Shown one piece after another: positions 7,246 to 15,300 of a stretch of 17,453 nucleotides of DNA (its first letter is position 1; each line of letters opens with the position of its first letter). Source of the stretch: Chitinophagaceae bacterium UBA2789. GTDB lineage: Bacteria; Bacteroidota; Bacteroidia; Chitinophagales; Chitinophagaceae. The notes below the pieces were generated by a model. The model was not told where the DNA came from, did no database searches, and saw only the letters and a program-made list of their open reading frames with translations. The stretch covers positions 39,189 through 56,641 of the forward strand of contig DEHX01000050.1 in NCBI GenBank assembly GCA_002352145.1. The letters run 5' to 3'. A program made the position numbers and the translations under genes.

Positions 7246-9519
7246 ATGAAGAAGACTTTCACCTTATTAACAGCGCTGCTTGCCAATTTCACATTGCTTA
7301 TTGCCCAGCCTGCACAAGAGCCGGTTAAAAAGGCTTTATTAATTGGTATTGACACTTATAATCCTCCCAAAGGTGTCAAGGTATCTAACGCATCTGGCCG
7401 GCTGGAATGGCCTGACCTGAGTGGCTGTAAAAATGATGCCCTGGCAATGAAAGACATTATTACGACAAAGTTTGGGTTCAATGCAAAAGACATCTCTGAA
7501 TTATACGACGCCAAAGCCACAAGGGCTGCTATTCTTAAAGGCATGGAAGATTTGCTGGCAAACACCCCCGAAAATGGCGTTGCGCTGATCTATTATGCAG
7601 GTCATGGAAGCTATATTACCAACTCATTGAGTGCAGAAGGTGACGGTTATGACGAATCGATGGTTCCTGCAGATACCTGGAAAGAAGGTGTTCCGGATAT
7701 CCGTGACAAGGAAATAGCCAGGATGTTCAATCGCTTTGTTGATAAGAACATTAAACTAACTGCCATCTTCGATTGCTGCCATAGCGGCTCTATCGCCAGA
7801 GGCATTTTACCAGACCCCGGCAAATCAAGGTTCATCGCCGGCAATAACTATGATGTTAAAGATTCATCAAGAGTAACTCCACCTGAAACACGGCCTAATT
7901 CAAAATACCTGATCATTTCAGCCGCACAAGACAATGAACCTGCCAAAGAACATCGGCTTGATAATAAACAGCCAGCCCACGGGGCCTTTACCCTGGCATT
8001 AATGGAAGTTTTGAAACAGCAATCTGCAAAAACCTCCGTTCAGAATATTTTCAATAGTGTTAGGGCCATGATCAAGGCCTTTGGCAAAACCCAGGAACCT
8101 GTTTTGGCAGGTGATCCTTCCCGCTTCAATGAAACTCTGCTCGGCATTGAAAAAGGGCTTCTGTCTGATAAAATATACTTTCCGGTTTTAGATGTACAGG
8201 GAACTAAGGTATTTCTACAAGCCGGATATGCAGCGGGTATAAACCCCGGTAATGAACTTACCGGCAAAAATGACACTACTGTAAAAATCAAAATTACCAA
8301 AGTAAGCGGCCTGGCCCAAAGTGAGGCAATTGTCATCAGCGGAGATATTGCCAATGTAAAAAAGGCAGGTCCCTTTGAAGTAACCAACTGGGTCAGCTCA
8401 CAGGTTCCGTTGCTGAAGATATATGTACCAGAAGGCAATTATACTTATGAAGATGTAGTGAAGCAGGCTTCTGTGAATAGTGAATTAAGAAAATCTTCCG
8501 GTGTAAAATGGTTCAATGATTTCAAAGCTCATGAACCAGATGTTACTATCAATTTTGCTGGAGGAAAAGTGATAGGTAACGACTTTATTACACCCAGCCT
8601 GAATACTTCGTTGAAAGAATTCAGTATTAATGAAGTGCAGAAGTTTGCCGGAAATAAAAACCTTTTTGTGAACCTGTCTGCTCCCAAAAAGCTGACTGAT
8701 GCAATAAAATTAAAGTTCACCGAATACAAAACAATACAACTGGTATCAAACCCGGCAGAAGCACAGTACATATTGTACGGTACTATTAATGATGATAATA
8801 CCATCGCATACGGGCTGGTGAAAGCAAACATCTCACTTAAAGACAGCCTTGAATCGATGCCGATAAATACAAGGGCATTTCCACTTGCCGGCAACACGGA
8901 TGCTGCCTACAAAGCAATTATTGACAGCCTGTTTGATATTTCTCTGAAACTATCAAAAATCAGGGGGTGGCTCACACTTACACCTCCGCAAGAAGCAGGG
9001 TTCTTCCCCTACCGGCTGGTAATGCGAAACGCTACCAGTAAAACAGAAGTGGATAGCAACGGGGTAAAGATTGGTGACAAACTGGATCTGTCTATTGAAG
9101 CTACTGAAGATTACCTGGACAGGCCTATTGAAAAAAAGTATATCTATGTTTTCACCATTGATATCAATGGAAAGATGCAGTTGATATATCCTAACGTAGC
9201 TGAAGGCAGTGTCCAAAACAAATTTCCACTTAATACTGAGGAAGGACTGCCCAGGAAAAAAATGAATTTTTTCAATCGGCCAGCAACAGCTTCATTGCCT
9301 GTGGGAACTGACAATTATTTCCTGATTGCATCCAAAGAACCCATACAGGAACCCGGCAGATTGTTTAACCAGGATGGCGTCCGTGGTGTTGCCAGGGGAA
9401 ATAAAAGTTCGCTGTCTGCCTTACTGGATATGGGCAATGAATCGAAGGCGAGAGGACTTAGTACAGCAACCCCCACTAACTGGAACCTGCTGAGGCTGGC
9501 CGTAAAAACAACACATTAA
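7246..9519 (+). CDS. Secreted metacaspase-like (C14) protease with DUF4384-like C-terminal domain
   Basis: The ATG at 7246 gives 757 residues and places the signal peptide MKKTFTLLTALLANFTLLIA (then Q) at the true N-terminus. In-frame starts upstream, such as the TTG at 7177, would bury it. The caspase-fold domain spans about 27-300. It begins KKALLIGIDTY, with a CKNDALAM helix, His120 in YYAGHGS, the metacaspase-type GDGYDESMVPAD segment, and Cys178 in IFDCCHSGS preceded by Asp176. This is the most metacaspase-like protein in the window, so cleavage after Arg or Lys is the expected specificity by family. Residues about 300-590 are not recognised. Residues about 598-690 (GDKLDLSIEATEDY, YIYVFTIDINGKMQLIYPN) match DUF4384, a domain often attached to bacterial caspase-like proteins. 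A small secreted-protein gene starts 60 bp downstream with no hairpin between, so cotranscription is plausible and that product is a candidate substrate. Confidence 0.94.
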   Translation: MKKTFTLLTALLANFTLLIAQPAQEPVKKALLIGIDTYNPPKGVKVSNASGRLEWPDLSGCKNDALAMKDIITTKFGFNAKDISELYDAKATRAAILKGMEDLLANTPENGVALIYYAGHGSYITNSLSAEGDGYDESMVPADTWKEGVPDIRDKEIARMFNRFVDKNIKLTAIFDCCHSGSIARGILPDPGKSRFIAGNNYDVKDSSRVTPPETRPNSKYLIISAAQDNEPAKEHRLDNKQPAHGAFTLALMEVLKQQSAKTSVQNIFNSVRAMIKAFGKTQEPVLAGDPSRFNETLLGIEKGLLSDKIYFPVLDVQGTKVFLQAGYAAGINPGNELTGKNDTTVKIKITKVSGLAQSEAIVISGDIANVKKAGPFEVTNWVSSQVPLLKIYVPEGNYTYEDVVKQASVNSELRKSSGVKWFNDFKAHEPDVTINFAGGKVIGNDFITPSLNTSLKEFSINEVQKFAGNKNLFVNLSAPKKLTDAIKLKFTEYKTIQLVSNPAEAQYILYGTINDDNTIAYGLVKANISLKDSLESMPINTRAFPLAGNTDAAYKAIIDSLFDISLKLSKIRGWLTLTPPQEAGFFPYRLVMRNATSKTEVDSNGVKIGDKLDLSIEATEDYLDRPIEKKYIYVFTIDINGKMQLIYPNVAEGSVQNKFPLNTEEGLPRKKMNFFNRPATASLPVGTDNYFLIASKEPIQEPGRLFNQDGVRGVARGNKSSLSALLDMGNESKARGLSTATPTNWNLLRLAVKTTH

Positions 9520-9579
9520 TATTTTGCAATTTCTTTTATAAACCAGAATTTTATTACCTTAACATTAAACAAAACAAGT

Positions 9580-9987
9580 ATGAAAAAAATCAAAATTTTA
9601 ACCACCGCCTTTGCCCTGGCAATCTGCTCATTTGCCTTCGGACAAACAACTAAAAATGTTTCCAAAATGGAACCCGGCACTGTATTAACCACTACAGACC
9701 TGGAATTCCTGAACATTGTTAACAACACTACTGTTAGTGCATCCCGCGGGCAGGGTGAAAAGCTGACAGCAACGATCAATGGTAAAACGTATACCGAAGG
9801 TCAAACACTTACAGCTGACGATGTAAACAACCTGAAAACAGCCCTGGAGAATTTTGAAAAGAACAATAAAGGAAAGAAAAAAGCAAAAGGCAAAGTTGCC
9901 GGTGATTCAAGAGGTGCTTGCTGCTACTGGTACTACTACTGTACATATAGCGGATATTGCTACTATTACTGGCGCTGCTACTGCTAA
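9580..9987 (+). CDS. Small secreted protein with Cys/Tyr/Trp-rich C-terminal tail
   Basis: This 135-residue product is not recognised as a known family. It has a clear Sec signal peptide (MKKIKILTTAFALAICSFAF, then GQ), a polar middle region (about 22-93) with TINGKTYTEGQTLTADDVNNL, a Lys-rich linker (about 95-106, KNNKGKKKAKGK), then VAGDSRG. The last 24 residues (112-135) contain 6 Cys, 10 Tyr and 2 Trp, starting GACCYWYYYC and ending YWRCYC. The Tyr and Cys codons are a mix of TAC/TAT and TGC/TGT, so this is not simple triplet slippage. It lies directly downstream of the metacaspase-like gene and is closed by a strong terminator. Possible roles include the precursor of a cleaved, disulfide-rich peptide, an adhesive or structural protein, or a metal or redox-active tail. 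No RiPP-type modifying enzyme or peptide exporter is visible in the window. Confidence 0.85.
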   Translation: MKKIKILTTAFALAICSFAFGQTTKNVSKMEPGTVLTTTDLEFLNIVNNTTVSASRGQGEKLTATINGKTYTEGQTLTADDVNNLKTALENFEKNNKGKKKAKGKVAGDSRGACCYWYYYCTYSGYCYYYWRCYC

Positions 9988-10010
9988 AAGTAGTTTACCA
10001 CAAAAAATGC

Positions 10011-10038
10011 AGAGGCTTGGCAACAAGCCTCTTTTTTT
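10011..10038 (+). terminator. Rho-independent terminator after the Cys/Tyr-rich protein gene
   Basis: A perfect 9-bp stem (AGAGGCTTG / CAAGCCTCT) closes a GCAA loop, a GNRA-type tetraloop, and is followed by a run of seven T. It starts 24 bp after the stop codon and separates this gene from the thioredoxin-like gene. Confidence 0.93.
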
Positions 10039-10137
10039 ACGTTATTTGTTGCTGTTTCATTGTAATTATTTTAACACATAAACGAGTGAATTAAGGCTCC
10101 CGGAGTCGTCATTCTGGGTATACTCAAAAATCAATCT

Positions 10138-11325
10138 ATGCGTCACATTACAACACTCTTCCTGGCATTATCGGTTACTATTTCGGCCCTTGCAGCTGAT
10201 GAGATTCAATTTGTAAAAGGTATGACCTGGGCACAGGTCAAAGCAAAGGCACTGAAAGAAAAGAAAATGATCTTTTTTGATGCCTATGCTACCTGGTGCG
10301 GTCCTTGCAAATACATGGATAATTCTGTTTATACCCAGAAAGCGGCCGGCGACTATTACAATGAAAACTATATCAATGTAAAGATGGATATGGAAGCCGG
10401 GGAAGGCATCAGTTTGTCCGAGGAATTCAATATTTCAGCTTACCCAACTTTCCTTTTTTTTTCACCTGAAGGAAAGCTGGTGCACAAGTATGTAGGTGGA
10501 ATGGAAGTGGAAGAATTTGTGCAACTAGGGAAAGATGCCAAAGACCCCGCAAAACAATATTTTACCCTGAAGGATAAGGCGAAAAAAGGATTATTGTCTG
10601 ATGCCGATTTCACCACATGGGCATCGCTGGCTTCTGACCTGGAAGATGAGGACAGCGAGGACATATTGAATAACTACTATGCTAAAAAAACAGACATTCT
10701 TGCTAATAAAGATATAGCAACCACCGCCATTTTATATACAAGTAATCTTACTGAAAAGCAACTGAGTTATTTGTATGCTAATAAAACAAAAATAAAACAG
10801 TTGCTGGAGTGGGATGATGCCAAAACAAATAATACACTTTATAGCCTTTTATTTACCAGGGCAGTCAATGCCTACGACAGAACGAATAATAACAAAGATT
10901 CCTTTATTGCAGTAATCAGGAAATTTGATCCTTCGAATGAAAACTATGCTCTTAAAGACCTCGATTTTAAACTGGCTCTTTATGTTGATAAGGATCCGGC
11001 AAAAGCCACCAGCCTTCTGATCAGCTACCTCAAAGACAATCAAAAACCCGTAAGTGTGGAAGCTATTGGCAACTGGTTTATAAACTACGCCAGCCGATTC
11101 GAAGAAGAAAATTTTAAAACCATGAGTACAGAACTGGATCTGTTCAAATTAAGAGCTATTGACAAAGACAAGGAATATTGGCTATACCTGATGCAAATGC
11201 TTTGTTCTGCTCAGGCTGGTAACGAAGTAAAGGCCAAAGAAGCTGCTATAAAGGCTTATAAACATCCACTTATTCCTGCAGAATACAAATCCTATTTAAA
11301 AGAAACCTATAGTCTTACCGATTAA
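10138..11325 (+). CDS. Secreted thioredoxin-like protein with long helical C-terminal domain
   Basis: The 395-residue product starts with a signal peptide (MRHITTLFLALSVTISALAA, then DE), so it should work in the periplasm. Residues about 22-135 form a thioredoxin fold. The redox motif is WCGPC (Cys54 and Cys57) after MIFFDAYAT, and the conserved cis-Pro is Pro103 in SAYPTFLFF, followed by SPEGKLVHKYVGG. This is the layout of the thioredoxin_7/DsbD-gamma-like class. Residues about 136-395 are mostly helical, without recognised motifs, and could bind a partner. The usual role of such proteins is reduction, oxidation or isomerisation of disulfides in exported proteins. It follows the Cys-rich small protein gene, but a terminator lies between, so it is probably transcribed separately and has its own terminator. 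Confidence 0.93.
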   Translation: MRHITTLFLALSVTISALAADEIQFVKGMTWAQVKAKALKEKKMIFFDAYATWCGPCKYMDNSVYTQKAAGDYYNENYINVKMDMEAGEGISLSEEFNISAYPTFLFFSPEGKLVHKYVGGMEVEEFVQLGKDAKDPAKQYFTLKDKAKKGLLSDADFTTWASLASDLEDEDSEDILNNYYAKKTDILANKDIATTAILYTSNLTEKQLSYLYANKTKIKQLLEWDDAKTNNTLYSLLFTRAVNAYDRTNNNKDSFIAVIRKFDPSNENYALKDLDFKLALYVDKDPAKATSLLISYLKDNQKPVSVEAIGNWFINYASRFEEENFKTMSTELDLFKLRAIDKDKEYWLYLMQMLCSAQAGNEVKAKEAAIKAYKHPLIPAEYKSYLKETYSLTD

Positions 11326-11342
11326 ACGCTATTAAGTTGTTT

Positions 11343-11380
11343 AAAAAGCCGCAATAGTTACATCACTATTGCGGCTTTTT
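11343..11380 (+). terminator. Strong, nearly symmetrical terminator after the thioredoxin-like gene
   Basis: A perfect 16-bp inverted repeat (AAAAAGCCGCAATAGT / ACTATTGCGGCTTTTT) encloses a 6-base loop (TACATC). The A-run on one side and T-run on the other allow function in both directions, so it may also stop minus-strand transcripts that read past 11656. Confidence 0.93.
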
Positions 11381-11655
11381 AGTTGCTCCCTGATATCACC
11401 CGGGCAATCATAACTAAACTTTGGTTAAGTCAATGTATCGGGCTTTACGACCAGTATTATTCTCTTTGAGAAGCTTTGTCTGTCCTGCTGATCTGATCGT
11501 AAAATCTTATGCTATCCCTCGCATGATTTAGCTTATTATCTATCTGGCGGTTTTGATATTAATTCGTACCCTTACCATGGTCAGAGATTCTTTTACATTT
11601 TGAAAGTAGCATGCTACAATTTCTTATTCTTTTATCCTCGACTGGTATCTACAAT

Positions 11656-11680
11656 AAAAAGGCCGCATAAATGCGACCTT
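11656..11680 (-). terminator. Rho-independent terminator of the small secreted-protein gene
   Basis: On the minus strand, AAGGTCGCA pairs with TGCGGCCTT (one G-U pair) around a TTTA loop and runs into TTTTT, then ATTG. It lies about 30 bp after the TAA of the upstream minus-strand gene. Confidence 0.85.
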
Positions 11681-11708
11681 CGAAATATTGCTTATTTAGA
11701 AATAGAGA

Positions 11709-12149
11709 TTATGGATTCAGTTTCCATGTGTACTGGTAACCGGTGTAAGTTACTTTGGGACCCCAGTAAAGGTAGCTTCCATCATCAAAAACTGCTTTTG
11801 CATACAAAGTGTTAGTACCTGGAATTGCCCATGTTACTCTTTTATCCCACGGAGAAACAGTACCACGATAGTTACCATTTACATAGATGTCGATGTAATA
11901 ACCAGTCCAGTTGTCAACTACTACATCGCTATAATCAGGCCCGTAAACATTACCCCTGGATTTGTCTTCCTGTACCGGGTTGTTTTTTTGGTTTACCGCC
12001 TTTTGCAATCCGTCCACTTTTGGATCGGGGTTAGAAATGGCATTGGATACAATTGTTTCTTTTTTGTACTTACCTCTTACCTGAGCATTGGCCGTGATTC
12101 CAAAGCCAACAACAAAAAAGGTGGCTAAAAGAAGAAGATGCTTTTTCAT
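11709..12149 (-). CDS. Small secreted protein with aromatic-rich beta domain, function unknown
   Basis: This 146-residue product is not assigned to a known family. It has a Sec signal peptide (MKKHLLLLATFFVVGFGITANA, then Q), a polar, probably disordered region (about 24-70) with basic stretches RGKYKK and DKSRG, and a C-terminal domain (about 74-146). That domain is rich in Tyr and Trp and patterned like a small beta sandwich: DNWTGYYIDIYVNGNYRGTV, then WAIPGTNTLYAKAVFDDGSY. The YxDIYVNGxYRGTV pattern resembles PEGA-like surface domains, which is a resemblance only. It lies 198 bp downstream of the large caspase-fold gene on the same strand. I see no terminator between them, so read-through is possible, but an own promoter is likely. 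Confidence 0.88.
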   Translation of the reverse strand: MKKHLLLLATFFVVGFGITANAQVRGKYKKETIVSNAISNPDPKVDGLQKAVNQKNNPVQEDKSRGNVYGPDYSDVVVDNWTGYYIDIYVNGNYRGTVSPWDKRVTWAIPGTNTLYAKAVFDDGSYLYWGPKVTYTGYQYTWKLNP

Positions 12150-12347
12150 AATGTGTGAGTTTTAATGTTTTTTGTTTTAGAAATCAATGATACAAAAGTT
12201 TTGCTTAAGGATGCATGGACTTTAAAAAATATCTTAATTTATATTATCCTGTACACCGATAATTTGATGTTACTAAGATACTACTGTAATTACCTGTTTC
12301 AACTACCGTTAAGCGGGTATTTTCAAAGAAACAATATTAAGCGTATG

Positions 12348-15300
12348 CTACTTACCTGGTATCCTGAATATCCACTCTCCCCGGCCCTCAATTGGCATAC
12401 CAAAGGGTTCCTGCTGTTTACTCAGTTCTTTCACCTTTTCTTTGAGAAAGTCTATTAGCCTCGGCATTTTAAGGCTGGCATCATCCTCATGTTCCCTGAG
12501 GTAGTTGATCAGCACGGTGGCAAAAGGGCTGTTCTTGCCCTTCTCCCCATCAGAAACTTTGGTGGCCCTGCCCGATGTCACTATCCATTTACACGGTGCA
12601 TTTTCGGCTGATTCAAGGTCTGTTCCGGAAGTAAGGGGAATACCGGAAGGGTTTACACTATTAGTTATCATCCCCGAGTAACAGGCATCCACAATCAGCA
12701 GGCAACGCTTTGCCCTTATCTTTTTGAAATTATCCACTATATCGGTTGATTTCACTGCTCCTGTAACATCATCTGCTTCGGCTTCCTGCGGAATAAAATA
12801 ATAATCACCATCAGCCAGCTGGTCTTCGTTACCATGACCAGATAAATAAATGACCACATTATCATTGGGTCCTGCTTTCTTCAAAAACTCCCTGATCTTA
12901 TTAATGATATTTTTCCGGGTGGCCTGCTCATCCAGTAGCAGGAAACTGCTGTCAAAACCATATTTTGACCTCAGCAGCTCAGCAAACTTAACCACATCGT
13001 TTCTGGCATTATTAAGTACGGGCCATGTTTTATAATTATCAATGCCAATTCCAAGAAAATAGTTCTTACCCTTACCTCCAGCCATTACAGCATTGTTATT
13101 TTTTAGTTCAAAATCAAGAGTACGGACGGCCGTAAACCCTTTCTCGTCGGTAGCCTCAATTATTACTTTGTTTACACCAAAAGAAAGATTAACCGTATGT
13201 TCAAAAAATTTGAGATTGGCATCATAATTAACCGGTTCATTATTGATCTTTAAGGACCTTACCGGTTTATTATCCACGGACATTGCAAACCCGTTTATTT
13301 CGTACTGCTGAGAGGGTGTCGGAATGGTTATTCCCCTGTCATTGGAGACTTTAGGGGTTATGAGTTTAATAAATATAGTTTCACCATCTCTCATGGTTGT
13401 AGTAGTTCCGGGCTGAAACAATGCTTGCGTTAATCCAATTTTATTCAATGCCGTTCCGCGAATGCGGCCATTTTTGGCAATCTCAGCAAAAAGGCCATTG
13501 AGTTTCCTTTCACCGGAAATTAGCCCCTCAAGATCAAAAGGCCGGTCAGCATACACTGTAATTAACTGGTCAAAAGCCTTCAATTGCTCATCAAATGAGA
13601 AATCCCGGGTAACTCCAAAATCCACATAGCAATCCTTATCCTTTAATCCTTTGCCGGGAAAAATCGTTGTATAGCCTCCATCCTCTTTCTGCAGGTACAC
13701 ATTAAAATATATCCTTTCGGAACTTGGGTTCCTGATAGCTATTGTCCTGCTATTTGCTTTTGGTAAATCCTTAACCATAATAGAAAGCAACTCACCATTT
13801 TGTTTTGCATTCCTCGCATACAAAGAACTTCTTGATTCAAAATCATAATCCTGTATGTTAATATCTGCAAAACCAACATTATTCTTTACTGAACGGGTAG
13901 TAGCATTTTGAAAATCACCAAGGTCAAAAGGAACATTGCTTGTGAACAATTTTATCCTCTCCTTTCCAAAAGGGGCACTGATCATAATGGGAAGTTTTAG
14001 CTCGGAGTTTGGCAAAATAAAATGATCTTCCATATCTCTTCCCGATATAACGGTAAAATTTTTATCCTGGGTAAGATCCACCAGGCTATAATAAAGTTTG
14101 TGTGGATTTGTGTTACGGATTTTAATGATAACCTCATCCCCTTCATATAGAATATCATATCCATTTTCCTTCGCCGTCAGGGGATTTCCCTGTTTATCTG
14201 TCATCTGAAAATCAACTGCCAGTTCAGGTATATAATTAGTAAGGTTTGATATATACTCATATTGTGCCAGCTTTTTGCAAAAGCCGGATACCTTATGCAA
14301 CTCCTCTATTCCGTTAATTACCATTGTAGTGAGCACCTGGCTGGTCTGTGGATTTAATAATGTTATTTCATATCTCTTTCCGGGCAGACTGATGATACTT
14401 CCAACCCCGATATCGCCAGCCTGATCTGTTAGTTGGATAAATGAGTTGTTCTGGTCTTTCTTGCATTCGGCCAATACTTGTTTAAATATTTCTTTCGAAC
14501 TGTTATCAATACCATTGGCCTTTTTATTGAACCTGATTACAGGGGTAAGCATTGAAAAATCATAACCGGGGATAAACGCCCAGTAACTATTTACTTCTTC
14601 CTTTACCGGCCTGCTTAAACTTACATTCGCAGTAGCTGATGAAACATCTAATACTGTACCTGTTACAAATGGCTTTTGACGGGATGTATCTGAGTAAGGC
14701 GGATAAAACTGTACTTTCAAACCCTTGGCAATATTCATTCTGATTCCCGCATTTATGATGACTGTATTATCACTCTTTTTTTCAACGATTTGATAATACC
14801 GGGGAAACTTCAATGACAGATTATTAAAAAAGCCTGTTGCCATATCTGGCGATAATAATAAAGGCGTTTGCTTCGTGGTAAAAAATAAAATATTTGATTT
14901 TACACTGCCCCAAAAACCCTCATAAGAGGCATTCAGACCGGAAATTGATTTCATTGCTTTCTCGACTGCTAAAGCAAATACTGTAGTGTTATCGCTCAAA
15001 GCCCCGAACTGACCAGGCTGACTGGCAAACAAATAATGACTGTAAAGTCTACTGCCAATTTTAGTTTCTTTTGGAATATCTGCATCCACCAAAACAAAAA
15101 ACAATGAAGGATCATTATTCTTAGTACCGATTTTTTTAAATAACTCATTCATTTCCTGGAATGAAACAAAATCATCTTCCGAATAACCAAAACCTGCCTC
15201 TTGAGTAGTTTTATTGATAAAAACCGGAACATCAAAATACAAAAACACAAAATCTCCTTGCCGTATTCTTAAAGTAAGATCTGTAACAGCTTTCAAAATG

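Larger units (their letters stand above)
11326..11708. other. Intergenic stretch between convergent genes
   Basis: This 383-bp stretch has no supported gene. It holds the plus-strand terminator at its left end and the minus-strand terminator at its right end. Between them (about 11381-11655) the short frames show no signal peptide or recognisable motif. The only notable element is a perfect 12-bp palindrome, GTAGCATGCTAC, at 11606-11617. Confidence 0.7.

Noticed and set aside
9901..9987. Cys/Tyr tail as a classical RiPP core peptide
   Set aside because: The precursor has a Sec signal and not a double-glycine leader, and no radical SAM enzyme, lanthipeptide synthetase or peptidase-containing ABC exporter is nearby.
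9854..10081. Plus-strand frame overlapping the end of the Cys/Tyr-rich gene
   Set aside because: It runs through the terminator hairpin and lacks a signal peptide or motif, while the main frame has both a signal peptide and a terminator in the right place.
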